A DNA stretch of 64,000 bases from positions 1 through 64,000 of the forward strand of contig JALWRI010000010.1 of assembly GCA_026994225.1 (NCBI GenBank), given 5' to 3'. A program made the translations under genes and the position numbers. Below are positions 9,311 to 18,802 of the stretch, in pieces. The notes under the pieces were generated by a model. That model made no database searches. It was not told where the DNA came from and was given only the letters and a program-made list of their open reading frames with translations. The stretch comes from Gammaproteobacteria bacterium. Its GTDB lineage: Bacteria; Pseudomonadota; Gammaproteobacteria; GRL18. The first letter of the stretch is position 1. Each line of letters begins with the position of its first letter.

Positions 9311-10636
9311 ATGCAACGCTCTATACTTCCCTCAATATTATCTCTCATAAGCTATAGCTTATTTTTTAGCCATGCTTTATTTGCACAGCAAATTGATTTA
9401 CACGTTGCCTTAGCGCATCCAACATTAATCGCTAATGCCCCTCAAAAAACCTATTTAAAAGTTTCCCTGACCGGTTTTGCACTCCAAAATACGCAACAAC
9501 GTGCGCCTGTCAATGTTGCTATCGTACTCGATAAATCCGGTTCTATGGGAGGAGAAAAAATACAGCAAGCAAAACTTGCTGCCATACATGTCTTAGAGCG
9601 TTTAGATAAACAAGATATTGTTTCGGTTATAGCTTATGACTCTAAGGTGAAAGTGATTATTCCTGCCACTAAAATTACCGACAAAAACAGCCTGGTTCAG
9701 AGCATTAAACAATTACAAGCTAATGGCTCTACAGCGTTATATGATGGCGTGAATAAAGGTGCAAGTGAAATTCGTAAATTTTTACAAAAAAATCAAGTCA
9801 ATCGAGTGATCTTACTGTCTGATGGTATTGCTAATATCGGCCCTAGCCAACCTAGTCAGTTAGCTGTATTAGGACAAGAATTAATTCAAGATAATATTTC
9901 TGTTACTACTATTGGACTAGGGTTGGGATACAATGAAGATTTAATGACGGCTCTAGCTAATAATAGTGACGGTAATCATGCCTTTGTAGAACATGCCAGT
10001 GATCTAGTCAAGATTTTTAATCAAGAATTTGGTGATGTTTTATCCGTTGTAGCACAAGAAGTAGATATTACTATTCAATGTGCAACAAATATTCGTCCCC
10101 TACGAGTATTAGGACGTAAGGCAACTATTCAGGGACAAAATGTACATATATACCTCAACCAGCTATATAGTCAACAGGAAAAATATTTTCTTTTAGAGGT
10201 GGAAATCCCAGCACAAACTATCAATAGCAAAGAGGATATCGCAACAGTGCATGTGAGTTACAGTAATCTTTCAACACATAGCATGGATAAACTAAGTAGT
10301 CAAGTTTATGCCAGCTTTAGCAACTCTAAAGAAGAAGTAAAATCTAACACCGATACGCAAGTATTACGCTCTGCGATACAACAAATAGCAATAGAAAAAA
10401 ATGAACAGGCCGTCAAGCTAAGAGATCAAGGTAAAACCAGCGCAGCCCGTCAATTATTAAAAGACAATGCGTTATACTTAAAAAAACATGCCCAAGAGTA
10501 TAATGCACCGGAACTAGAGCTACAAAGTATCCAAAATATACAAGATGCCGAAAAATTAGATAGTAGTAACTGGAAAAAACAACGTAAATTGATGCGTAAA
10601 GAGCAATATAAAATGAAAACTCAACAAAGTTACTAA
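9311..10636 (+). CDS. Secreted von Willebrand factor A domain protein
   Basis: 441 residues. An N-terminal signal peptide (hydrophobic SILSLISYSLFFSHALFA, cleavage probably after FAQ) directs export. The VWA domain covers about 70-245. Its metal-ion-dependent adhesion site is complete: DKSGSMGG, a threonine in NGSTALYDG, and an aspartate in LSDGIANIG. The remainder is a beta-rich region and a lysine/glutamine-rich helical tail, as in the YfbK/inter-alpha-trypsin-like VWA proteins. A likely role is metal-dependent protein binding outside the cytoplasm. The ribosome site AAGGAG lies 10 bases before the ATG. The gene ends 4 bases into the convergent kinase gene. Confidence 0.85.
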   Translation: MQRSILPSILSLISYSLFFSHALFAQQIDLHVALAHPTLIANAPQKTYLKVSLTGFALQNTQQRAPVNVAIVLDKSGSMGGEKIQQAKLAAIHVLERLDKQDIVSVIAYDSKVKVIIPATKITDKNSLVQSIKQLQANGSTALYDGVNKGASEIRKFLQKNQVNRVILLSDGIANIGPSQPSQLAVLGQELIQDNISVTTIGLGLGYNEDLMTALANNSDGNHAFVEHASDLVKIFNQEFGDVLSVVAQEVDITIQCATNIRPLRVLGRKATIQGQNVHIYLNQLYSQQEKYFLLEVEIPAQTINSKEDIATVHVSYSNLSTHSMDKLSSQVYASFSNSKEEVKSNTDTQVLRSAIQQIAIEKNEQAVKLRDQGKTSAARQLLKDNALYLKKHAQEYNAPELELQSIQNIQDAEKLDSSNWKKQRKLMRKEQYKMKTQQSY

Positions 10637-12075
10637 AGCACATATTGCGCTATCGTTCGATATAAGGTATCTCTTTTTATAGGCTTACTCAAATACGCGT
10701 TCATGCCAGCATTCAGGCACTTTTCTTCATCTCCTTTCATAGCATTTGCTGTCATGGCAATAATAGGGAGATGAGATTTATGTAATTTTTTACGGATAAG
10801 TGTCGTAGCTTCCAAACCATCCATAACAGGCATTTGCATATCCATTAGTACTACATCATAATGATTTTCTCGTATATACTCTAATGCAATTTTACCATTT
10901 TCGGCAATATCCAATGTAGCCCCTACTATTTCCAACATTTTACTTGCCACTATCTGATTCACCTTATTATCTTCAACTAACAAGATCGACAAATGGGAAA
11001 AATTATACTCTTCCCCTATTTTGTGTACATCCTCTTGTTGATCATTAGTAGACATTACTGAAGAAATATCTACATCCTGTAATGGTCTATTCTCTGAAGC
11101 AACAGTATGGGTAATTACATTAAATTGAAAGCTACTGCCTTTATCTAATTGACTAATAACAGTTAAATCTCCTCCCATTAGTTCCACTAATTGTTTGGAT
11201 ATGGTTAAACCTAATCCGGTACCACCGTATTTGCGGGTTGTTGACGAATCTGCTTGCGTAAATGACATAAAGACATGCTGTAATTGCTCTTCAGACATCC
11301 CAATACCGGTATCTGTAACACTAAATTGCAGGTCATATTCATTCTCGGTTAATGATGCCCCTTTAATAGTTAAAGTAATTCCTCCAGTTTGTGTAAATTT
11401 AATCGCATTACTACACAAATTAATCAGCACTTGCTTAATCCTTAACGGATCACCCATTAATGTAGTGGGAATATCCTTATCCAGGTATAAACACCAAGAT
11501 AACCCTTTTTCCTCTAATTTAGGTTTAATTAAGCTACTTATTTCAGTAATTAATTTTTTTAATAGAAAAGGCACCCATTCAATATCTAATTTACTTGCTT
11601 CAATTTTAGAAAAATCTAATATATCATTGATAATAGATAATAAATTACTGGAAGCATTATCAATATTTTCCAAATAGTTATTTTGTGCTTTAGTTAACTT
11701 TGTAGTCTGTAATAAGTGCGTAAACCCCACAATCGCATTCATAGGGGTACGTATTTCATGGCTCATAGTGGCTAAAAAATTACTTTTAGCCCGTGTTGCA
11801 TGTTCTGCTCTTAATACTGCTTGCTGTAACGATGCCGTTCTTTCATCCACTAATTGATTAAGTTCTTTATTTCTATCTTTAATCTTTTTATTTGCGGCAT
11901 TTAATTCTTGCGAATTTATTTCTAAGGTATGTTTAATAAAATCAAGTTCAGTATAATGCTCTTCATAGGTATCAGATATTAATTGTAATAATTGCAATAC
12001 TTCATCAGGTAGCGTTTGATAATCAAATTTACGACTATAAATACGCCGTATTTGCTTTAGCAATAACTTATGCAT
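10633..12075 (-). CDS. Hybrid sensor histidine kinase with C-terminal receiver
   Basis: 480 residues, no membrane segment. The first 95 residues are largely helical and coiled. The HisKA dimerisation domain carries the phospho-acceptor H106 in MSHEIRTPMNAIVGF. The HATPase domain has the N box (INLCSNAIKFT), G1 (DTGIGM) and G2 (GGTGLGLTISKQL). The receiver domain, about 365-480, has the phospho-acceptor D412 (LMDMQMPVMDG) and the KP motif. With no sensor domain of its own, it probably takes input from a partner. The FIST protein encoded just upstream (71 bases apart, same strand) is the obvious candidate, because FIST proteins commonly pair with such kinases. Confidence 0.92.
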   Translation of the reverse strand: MHKLLLKQIRRIYSRKFDYQTLPDEVLQLLQLISDTYEEHYTELDFIKHTLEINSQELNAANKKIKDRNKELNQLVDERTASLQQAVLRAEHATRAKSNFLATMSHEIRTPMNAIVGFTHLLQTTKLTKAQNNYLENIDNASSNLLSIINDILDFSKIEASKLDIEWVPFLLKKLITEISSLIKPKLEEKGLSWCLYLDKDIPTTLMGDPLRIKQVLINLCSNAIKFTQTGGITLTIKGASLTENEYDLQFSVTDTGIGMSEEQLQHVFMSFTQADSSTTRKYGGTGLGLTISKQLVELMGGDLTVISQLDKGSSFQFNVITHTVASENRPLQDVDISSVMSTNDQQEDVHKIGEEYNFSHLSILLVEDNKVNQIVASKMLEIVGATLDIAENGKIALEYIRENHYDVVLMDMQMPVMDGLEATTLIRKKLHKSHLPIIAMTANAMKGDEEKCLNAGMNAYLSKPIKRDTLYRTIAQYVL

Positions 12076-12145
12076 AACATTTATTACCTGATGTCAGTTT
12101 TTACTTCCCGTTGTGGATACAAGGTAATTAGCATCGTTATTGTAA

Positions 12146-13282
12146 TCACTCATTCTCTTCATATATCACTGTTAATGTCATCGTCTGATTGTGCAACTTA
12201 CATTCTTTAATATGATCTTCAAAAGGTGCAATTTCACCATAGGAATAATACCCTACTAATTGTACTTGATCACCTAAAATTTCGGCAACAGCTTCAAGTT
12301 CTTCCTCCACTAATTGACTTAAAACAATCTTCCGACCAATGCAACTTACCACTAATCCCAAACCTGAATGATCGGTCAGAGTTTTAATTTGCTGTGCAGC
12401 AATCCCTGCTCCATCGATTAGTATATCAATATTAGGCTGCATTAACCTTGCCTGATAGCCTTCAGGAACATCCCCGGCAAAAGTAATTGATTGTTCTGTT
12501 TCATCTATTGATAATAAGGTACGAATAACCGGCAATTCACCTTCTTTAGACCAAATACTCAATGGAAAACGTAAACCACTATGTGGCAAATCAGAAGCGT
12601 ATTGACCCAAGTAGCGTTTATATAATTGTAATACCGGTTCATTATCAATTTCATATAACACATTTTGTTTTGATCGAGTAATTAACCGTTCTGTACCAAA
12701 CTCACTCCATCCCCCATAACAACCACTGGAAATGACCAATTTTTCTCCATAAAATCCAACCGCTACCACACAACATTGCCGAGGGGCTTGATTTGCTATC
12801 ACCCAGGTTTCCTGGAAACGATCACCATCTCCTGCTAAACCACCACTAATTGGAACTTTACTCGCTTTATTAATCCCTCGTACTAATTCAGAACCATTAA
12901 TCAATAACCCATCGGATAAAACAAAAATATGTTTTAACTTGGGATCATCTAATTGCTCTACTAACTGTGCAGATAAACTTTCAATATTATCACCACTATT
13001 AAAATCAAAATGTGCCATCTTCACCCAAGCAGAAGAAAATTGGACTGCACTTGCGACTAAAGGTACATCAACTAATTCAATTCCAAGAATATTTGCAGAC
13101 GTGGAACAACCAATAATCATCGCATTGGGATACATTTTTTGTAATGTATGAAAATATCTTTCCTGTTTAAATATAGCTGTTGTACCAAAAATATAGACTA
13201 ACTGTGCCTGTGATGGATCACTAATGTGTACTTTATCTCGTTGCCATAGATTATTTATCAGTTTCAATGTATCAATTTGCAT
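12146..13282 (-). CDS. FIST domain sensory protein
   Basis: 378 residues with the FIST_N domain (QLVYIFGTTAIFK, MIIGCSTSANILG, HIFVLSDGLLINGSEL, ISGGLAGDG) and the FIST_C domain (GLRFPLSIW, IDGAGIAAQ, LGLVVSCIGRKIVL, LVGYYSYGEIAPF). FIST modules are thought to bind small ligands, perhaps amino acids, and to signal to kinases, cyclases or chemoreceptors. No transmembrane segment is seen, so sensing is cytoplasmic. I chose the ATG at 13282 because GAGA precedes it by 7 bases; an ATG at 13306 (8 residues longer) lacks a ribosome site. The hybrid kinase gene follows on the same strand. Confidence 0.9.
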   Translation of the reverse strand: MQIDTLKLINNLWQRDKVHISDPSQAQLVYIFGTTAIFKQERYFHTLQKMYPNAMIIGCSTSANILGIELVDVPLVASAVQFSSAWVKMAHFDFNSGDNIESLSAQLVEQLDDPKLKHIFVLSDGLLINGSELVRGINKASKVPISGGLAGDGDRFQETWVIANQAPRQCCVVAVGFYGEKLVISSGCYGGWSEFGTERLITRSKQNVLYEIDNEPVLQLYKRYLGQYASDLPHSGLRFPLSIWSKEGELPVIRTLLSIDETEQSITFAGDVPEGYQARLMQPNIDILIDGAGIAAQQIKTLTDHSGLGLVVSCIGRKIVLSQLVEEELEAVAEILGDQVQLVGYYSYGEIAPFEDHIKECKLHNQTMTLTVIYEENE

Positions 13283-13376
13283 TCGTATTTCTCTATATTC
13301 ACACATATAAACTATGCCTGTTAGCTATTATTAATGATTTGCAAGCACAGTTATAATATGTATAAACTACAAAAAA

Positions 13377-13652
13377 TTATTGCTGTGGAGCAATAAAGCC
13401 TTCAGGTTGCTTACTTTCCTCTGTATTGAAAAAAAAGTTATTCATTTCTTTTTCCAAAAATTCCCGATGTTTTGGATCAATAGGAGTGAGCCGATACTCA
13501 TTCATCAGCATGGTTTGATGTTTTACCCAAGCCTGCCAGGCTTCTTTTGATACATTATCAAAAATTTTTTTACCTAGTTCTCCTGGATAAGTCAGTCGCT
13601 CTAAACCTTCTGCCTCTTTACCTAACTTTACACATTGCACCATTCTTGTCAT
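13377..13652 (-). CDS. yggX: Probable Fe(2+)-trafficking protein YggX
   Basis: 91 residues, the family length. The conserved blocks are the early cysteine in [45 protein letters not shown], and [14 protein letters not shown]. YggX protects iron-sulfur clusters and limits labile-iron damage. The gene follows mutY with only 3 bases between them, and its ribosome site AAAGGAG lies inside the mutY end, so the two are cotranscribed. This pairing is the rule in gammaproteobacteria and makes sense because MutY carries an iron-sulfur cluster. Confidence 0.96.
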   Translation of the reverse strand: MTRMVQCVKLGKEAEGLERLTYPGELGKKIFDNVSKEAWQAWVKHQTMLMNEYRLTPIDPKHREFLEKEMNNFFFNTEESKQPEGFIAPQQ

Positions 13653-13655
13653 ACT

Positions 13656-14705
13656 TTACTCCTTTGAGTTAATAAATGTATTTAATAATTGTTCAATTGG
13701 CTTTGCCAAGCCTATTTTTTTAGTAAAGTTATACCAGATTTGTTGTTCAGCTTCCATAACTTGTAATACTGATCGGTGTAGTAACACCTTATAGACTGAA
13801 ATATCCCAATGAAAATGGCTAAAAGTATGCCTAAATTGATATGCGCTAACGGCTTCTTTCGACCATTTACTATCAGCACCAAAATAAGATGCCATCACCC
13901 TATCGATACTATCGCTTTCTTGCCATTCAGGTAAACTCCATAATCCACCCCAAATGCCATACTCAGGACGTTTATATAAAAATATATGTTGCTGGGTATT
14001 ATAAATTAATAACAGATTCACCGATTTAATGGGTAAGGATTTTTTGCGTTTTTTTTCTGGATACATGGCAATGCTATCTTCTTTAAATGCCTGACAACAC
14101 TGTTGTAAGGGGCATTGTGAACAGTTTGGACGAGTACCTGTACACACTGTCGCTCCTAAATCCATCATTGCCTGATTATACTCTGCAAACTGTTCAACTG
14201 GTGTATACGTATCCGCTAAATCCCATAAACGCTTTTCTACTGCACGTAATCCCGGCCATCCAGCAACAGTAAAACACCGTGTTAATACTCTTTTTACATT
14301 AGCATCTAAAATAACAGCTCGTTGTTGTAAAGCAAAAGATAAAATTGCTCCTGCAGTAGAACGCCCTACCCCAGGAAGAGCCATTATAGCATCCAAGGTC
14401 TCTGGAAATACCCCACTTTGTACTATCTGCTGTGCCGCTTTATGTAAATGACGCGCTCTAGCATAATAACCTAATCCCGACCACAAATGTAATACCTTAT
14501 CTAACGGTGCATCAGCTAAATCCTCTATAGTAGGAAACTGTTGTAAAAAGCGTTGATAATAAGGAATAACGGTTGCTACCTGTGTTTGTTGCAACATGAT
14601 TTCAGATAACCAAACCCGATATGTATTTCTATTTTGCTGCCACGGCAAATTTTTACGTCCATGTTGGGCAAACCAGGTTAATACCTGATAAGTAAACTCT
14701 TGCAT
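13656..14705 (-). CDS. mutY: A/G-specific adenine DNA glycosylase MutY
   Basis: 349 residues. Removes adenine mispaired with 8-oxoguanine. The helix-hairpin-helix motif is [13 protein letters not shown]. The catalytic glutamate is in [11 protein letters not shown] and the catalytic aspartate in [10 protein letters not shown]. The [4Fe-4S] cluster ligands are visible as C-x6-C-x2-C followed by the CC of QQCC. The C-terminal NUDIX-like domain that recognises 8-oxoguanine ([23 protein letters not shown]) is intact. First gene of mutY-yggX. ATG start at 14705. Confidence 0.97.
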   Translation of the reverse strand: MQEFTYQVLTWFAQHGRKNLPWQQNRNTYRVWLSEIMLQQTQVATVIPYYQRFLQQFPTIEDLADAPLDKVLHLWSGLGYYARARHLHKAAQQIVQSGVFPETLDAIMALPGVGRSTAGAILSFALQQRAVILDANVKRVLTRCFTVAGWPGLRAVEKRLWDLADTYTPVEQFAEYNQAMMDLGATVCTGTRPNCSQCPLQQCCQAFKEDSIAMYPEKKRKKSLPIKSVNLLLIYNTQQHIFLYKRPEYGIWGGLWSLPEWQESDSIDRVMASYFGADSKWSKEAVSAYQFRHTFSHFHWDISVYKVLLHRSVLQVMEAEQQIWYNFTKKIGLAKPIEQLLNTFINSKE

Positions 14706-14876
14706 TGTTTTTTCTCACATTGTATCCATCACATTAAAGGAAAAGGTATTTACTTTACTCACTACCGGCTGACTAAAGAACTTTTCTCTTTAAACTTTAC
14801 GCAATATCTAAAAGATTTGCTATTATATGGCGGTAATAATATCTGCAATTTTTTATTTTCCGTTTAGGGAATAGTT

Positions 14877-16877
14877 ATGTTACTCACCGATGTACGTGTT
14901 ACTAATTACCGTTCTATTGAAGATAGTGGTCTAGTTACGATTGATCCTGATGTTACTATTTTTGTAGGACAAAATGAATCAGGAAAAACGGTCTTTTTAA
15001 AAGCCTTATATGCTTCAGAGCCAGTTGAAAACCATACTCATTATGATATTACTACCGATTATCCACGTAAGCATTTAATAAAATATCGTAAACAACACCA
15101 ACAATCCCCCGCACAAGTTACCAGCTTTTGCTACGAACTAGATGAAGATGAAATCCATACCATCAATGCTGATTTAGATATGGAATTAATTGAAACTTTT
15201 CAATTTACAGTCCATCACAATTATAAAAATGAACGCACTATTGCCTTATCCATACCAGAAATTCCTTATATTAAGGCATTAGTCAAACAATATGCTTTGC
15301 CTACCGCTGTAAAAAATAAATTACTCAAACAAACCACATTACGTAATGTCTTTAAAGTCCTCCATGATATAGAACCAGATGAAGAATCATTACAATTATT
15401 ACAATCTTTACAAGAAAAGTTCCAACTCAATAGCCATAGTTGGCCTAATTTATTAGAACAATATATCTGGACACAACACCTCGTTGCACACATCCCTAAA
15501 TTTCTTTATTTTGACGAATATAAATTACTCCCTGCCAAAATCAATCTATTACATCTATCACAACGTTATGAAAAAGATCAATTAAATGAAGAAGAAAAAA
15601 CCTTGCTAGGTTTACTACGCCTTGCAGATATTGACGTAGATGAACTCCTCGATGAACAAGGTTATGAAGATTGCCAAGCTAAACTAGAGGGAATATCTAA
15701 TTCTATTACCGATCAAGTCTTTGATTATTGGAAACAAAAAGAAGATATTGAAGTACAATTTGATATCAAAGCAGATAATAGCGATCATCCTCCATTTAAT
15801 CAGGGTAAAAATCTGTATATTCGTATTAAAAATTTACGCAATCGGGTCAGCCTACCTTTTAATCAGCGTAGCGAAGGGTTTGTGTGGTTTTTCAGCTTCA
15901 TTGCCTGGTTTGATAGTATCAAAGAAACCATCAATGCTAACCGAGATATTATCTTACTCCTGGATGAGCCAGGCATAGCACTCCATGCACTGGCACAAGC
16001 TGATTTACTCAATTATATTGATGATTTAGCACAAGCACATCAAATTATGTACACGACCCATTCTCCATTTATGCTACATAGTGATAAATTATCACAGGTA
16101 CGTATGGTAGAAGATAAAGGGGATGATGGCACAAAAGTCAGTGCAGATATTTCACAATTTGATTTTAAAACACTTTATCCCTTACAGGCTTCTTTAGCCT
16201 ATAAATTACTCAGTGATACCTTAATCACACCACCGAGTTTATTAGTCCCTGATGTGACTGATTTATTATTTTTACGTTTTTTTTCTAATTATTTACAAAA
16301 GCAAAAACGTTGCTATTTAGATCATCGTGTTACCATCACCCCAATGGGAGGTATCCAAAAACTTGCCGCCTTTACCGCATTATTGAAAAACCATACTGCC
16401 CTCTACTTACTCTTAGATTATCAAAAAGATAACCCAGAAGCCTTACAATTATTAGAAAACTCACATTTAAAACATTGCAATTTTATTCAAAGTAGTCATA
16501 TTCTCAATTATGCTTTATTTAGAGATGCCGAACATAAAAAGCGTAGTAAAAATTTACTCCATAATAAAGAGACACTAAAAAATAGCTATATAGAGGACTT
16601 ATTATCTGAACAGTTATACTTTACTTTATTTAACAATGCCTATGCACAATATTTAGAGATGCCTCTCGATCGCTACAATACCCCCAGTGAACAAGAAAGC
16701 ATCATTCATAAAATACAATCATCCATACCCGATAATGTGTATTTAAATCGCTATAATATTGCCCTTAGCTTAACAGAAAAGCCCCTGCATAGCAGTCAAA
16801 TAGATACCACCACCTTAGATAATTTTGAATTTTTATTCCGTAACTTAAACACCTTATTACTACAAAAACCTGTTTAA
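14877..16877 (+). CDS. OLD-family-like AAA ATPase with degenerate TOPRIM region
   Basis: 666 residues. ABC/SMC-like ATPase: Walker A GQNESGKT at 31-38, a signature-like RSEGFVWFFSF, Walker B LLLDEPG at 360-366, then a D-loop region and an H-motif (TTHSPFM). This is the AAA_15/OLD layout. The region after residue 450 aligns by eye with the TOPRIM nuclease domain of OLD proteins. However, the expected VEGxxD reads VPDVTD (457-462) and the expected LDSD reads LDYQ (513-516), so nuclease activity is doubtful. OLD-type proteins often act in phage defence, alone or with a UvrD-like helicase as in Gabija. No partner gene is adjacent here. It is flanked by its own promoter region and a CBS gene. TAGGGAATAGTT precedes the ATG. 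Confidence 0.8.
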   Translation: MLLTDVRVTNYRSIEDSGLVTIDPDVTIFVGQNESGKTVFLKALYASEPVENHTHYDITTDYPRKHLIKYRKQHQQSPAQVTSFCYELDEDEIHTINADLDMELIETFQFTVHHNYKNERTIALSIPEIPYIKALVKQYALPTAVKNKLLKQTTLRNVFKVLHDIEPDEESLQLLQSLQEKFQLNSHSWPNLLEQYIWTQHLVAHIPKFLYFDEYKLLPAKINLLHLSQRYEKDQLNEEEKTLLGLLRLADIDVDELLDEQGYEDCQAKLEGISNSITDQVFDYWKQKEDIEVQFDIKADNSDHPPFNQGKNLYIRIKNLRNRVSLPFNQRSEGFVWFFSFIAWFDSIKETINANRDIILLLDEPGIALHALAQADLLNYIDDLAQAHQIMYTTHSPFMLHSDKLSQVRMVEDKGDDGTKVSADISQFDFKTLYPLQASLAYKLLSDTLITPPSLLVPDVTDLLFLRFFSNYLQKQKRCYLDHRVTITPMGGIQKLAAFTALLKNHTALYLLLDYQKDNPEALQLLENSHLKHCNFIQSSHILNYALFRDAEHKKRSKNLLHNKETLKNSYIEDLLSEQLYFTLFNNAYAQYLEMPLDRYNTPSEQESIIHKIQSSIPDNVYLNRYNIALSLTEKPLHSSQIDTTTLDNFEFLFRNLNTLLLQKPV

Positions 16878-17033
16878 AAAATGCCCCATAATTTTCTATT
16901 GTATGCCCTATTTTTAAACATTTATTATGTCTATACTACTTCACAAGTAATTAAAAGCCCTGTTTACTTAAATACTTAAAATAGGCTTGATAATTGCTTG
17001 ATATTTTTCTTTTTATCTATAACGGGTGATATT

Positions 17034-17492
17034 ATGTTAGTTAAAGATGTGATGAATACCAATGTAAGAACTGTAAAAAAAGATGATGCAGCATTTGAGA
17101 TTGCATCTATCATGTGTTTATATCGTATTAATGGTTTTCCAGTAACCGATGAAGAAACTAATCTCCTCGGATTTATTGCAGAAAAAGATATTATTCATTA
17201 CCTTTTTCCTAGTTTAGAAGATATTATGGAAAATATGGCAACCCTTGATTACGATGATATGCTCGATAAATATGGTACACTGCGTACGGTAAAAGTTGCT
17301 GATTTAATGCAAACAAAGGTTATCACCGTACCTGAAGATATCCATGTCTTACGTGCAACATCCATTATGGTAGGTAATCGATTTCGTCGTATCCCTGTAG
17401 CTAAAGATAATAAATTAGTTGGTATCTTAAGTCTAGGAGATGTACATAAGGCTATTTTTCAAAAATATAATGCCACTAATATATCAGAATAA
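17034..17492 (+). CDS. CBS domain pair protein
   Basis: 152 residues consisting of two CBS motifs and little else: MLVKDVMNTNVRTVKKDDA with GFPVTDEETNLLGFI, and VADLMQTKVITVPEDI with RIPVAKDNKLVGILSLGDV. CBS pairs (Bateman modules) bind adenosine nucleotides and regulate partner proteins. As a stand-alone protein its target is unknown. I chose the ATG at 17034; an open TTG at 16998 adds a hydrophobic 12-residue leader with no ribosome site. Confidence 0.9.
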   Translation: MLVKDVMNTNVRTVKKDDAAFEIASIMCLYRINGFPVTDEETNLLGFIAEKDIIHYLFPSLEDIMENMATLDYDDMLDKYGTLRTVKVADLMQTKVITVPEDIHVLRATSIMVGNRFRRIPVAKDNKLVGILSLGDVHKAIFQKYNATNISE

Positions 17493-17523
17493 GCCTTCTT
17501 CACCCTATCTATTGATATACTAC

Positions 17524-17559
17524 TCCCCTTCCCAAAGCAAGGGGATGCTTACGATAAGC
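17524..17559. other. Tandem hairpins in the intergenic region
   Basis: Two adjacent inverted repeats, TCCCCTT/AAGGGGA (7 bp, 17524-17545) and GCTTA/TAAGC (5 bp, loop CGA, 17547-17559), lie between the CBS and crotonase-fold genes. The first could be a weak terminator, but no T run follows. They might also be a decayed mobile-element end. I cannot decide. Confidence 0.3.
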
Positions 17560-17724
17560 AGGAAGAAATACCTCACGGGTTTTTGTGCTGCTATTTTTTC
17601 TTTTCCTCCAAGATATAGATTTATATCAAAAAATGCTCATAATATAGATGACATTTTTCTAAGCTATGATTAATATAAGCTATAAATTCATTGTTTTTAA
17701 CATTCTTCTTTTACGGAAAACATA

Positions 17725-18477
17725 ATGACTGACTACCATAAGTGTGATACGCCTATTTTTTCAGCTTCTCTTACAGGACAAACCGTTATTATCAGATTAA
17801 AAGCTGATGCATTTAAAATTTATCATAAAGCAACGTATATGAATGAATTTTTACAATGTATGAATAACTATGAAGTAGATGAAAATATCCGTGGGATATT
17901 AATTATTGATAGCACTGATTACCATGATGTTGAGCAATATCAAAATTTTTTACAAACCATGCAGCATGAAAAGGCAAGCTATGCCAAAGAGAAAGGCATT
18001 ACACGTTATAGCAATGCCAGTAAACGGGTTACTATGTTACTCAACCAATTTTCAAAACCCATTGTTTTTGCTATTGATGGTGCAGTGCCTATTGATTCAT
18101 TTGGCTATTTTTTAGCCGGTGATTATGTTATGACTTCGGATAATTTTCAGATACAATTTCCCAGTGTACCATTAGGTATTACGCCCACCGGTGCAGCCAC
18201 TTTCTTTTTACGCCATGTACTGACCTCTACTCAACTTTTTGATATATTATTATCAGGTAAAGAGTTGTCTGCACAACAGGCTTTAGAATTAAACTTAATC
18301 AATAAGATTGTTCCTTCAGCACAACTAGAGGCCAAAGCATTAGAAAAAATTGAATCTTATTACCACGTTTCTGAAATCACCATAGCAACCACTAAACAAC
18401 TCATTAAAGTAAAAAACCATGAGTTAGAAGAGCATTTTGAAAACAGCGCACGTATTATGTGGGCATCTGTTTCCTAA
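17725..18477 (+). CDS. Crotonase-fold (enoyl-CoA hydratase/isomerase-like) protein
   Basis: 250 residues. The crotonase fold is recognisable from FSKPIVFAIDGAVPIDSFGYFLAGDYVMTS and the following FPSVPLGITPTGAATFFL block, then LSGKELSAQQALELNLINKIVP. In this superfamily the oxyanion hole is formed by backbone amides around the IDG and the PxG segments, and acyl-CoA is the usual substrate. The first acidic catalytic residue of hydratases is not obvious at the expected place, so the isomerase or another reaction is as likely. No fatty acid oxidation genes are nearby. A strong terminator follows at 18499. Confidence 0.8.
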   Translation: MTDYHKCDTPIFSASLTGQTVIIRLKADAFKIYHKATYMNEFLQCMNNYEVDENIRGILIIDSTDYHDVEQYQNFLQTMQHEKASYAKEKGITRYSNASKRVTMLLNQFSKPIVFAIDGAVPIDSFGYFLAGDYVMTSDNFQIQFPSVPLGITPTGAATFFLRHVLTSTQLFDILLSGKELSAQQALELNLINKIVPSAQLEAKALEKIESYYHVSEITIATTKQLIKVKNHELEEHFENSARIMWASVS

Positions 18478-18498
18478 GTATTTAATAAATAAGTACGT

Positions 18499-18527
18499 AG
18501 GGGTGGCTCTTAGCTACCCCTTATTTT
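18499..18527 (+). terminator. Intrinsic terminator of the crotonase-fold gene
   Basis: A 10-bp stem AGGGGTGGCT/AGCTACCCCT (one G-T pair) with loop CTT is followed by TATTTT. It lies 21 bases after the stop codon. Confidence 0.8.
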
Positions 18528-18550
18528 ACCCATAACACAGTAACCCCTCT

Positions 18551-18679
18551 ATGCATATCTGGATTGATGCTGACGCTTGCCCTGTAGTGATTAAAAATAT
18601 TGTTTTTAAAGCAGCAGAGCGTACCCATATACCCAAAAGTGAGAGCTACATCATAGTTATTAACATCCGTTTTTGCTAG
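18551..18679 (+). pseudogene. YaiI/YqxD (DUF188) family gene, truncated
   Basis: The ATG at 18551 opens [16 protein letters not shown] and [13 protein letters not shown], the unmistakable N-terminus of the YaiI/YqxD family (normally about 150 residues). After about 29 residues the similarity stops, and the frame ends at TAG 18677-18679. About four fifths of the gene has been deleted. The remaining 120 bases to the next gene are AT-rich and hold nothing else I can recognise. Confidence 0.85.
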
Positions 18680-18802
18680 ATTACAACTGTAGATAGTAGT
18701 AAAGTTGAAAGAAATTCGTTATATTAGCATCTTCTAAAAAACTATGATGTTATATATTTTGATTTTATCCGTAAGTGAATATTTATCCAGAGAATTAAGC
18801 AG

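Noticed and set aside
11195-11677. 160-codon plus-strand open frame inside the hybrid kinase
   Set aside because: Antisense to the HATPase domain; no ribosome site and no motif.
17440-17673. 77-codon open frame after the CBS gene
   Set aside because: It overlaps the CBS gene end, has no ribosome site and no recognisable motif, and runs through the intergenic hairpins.
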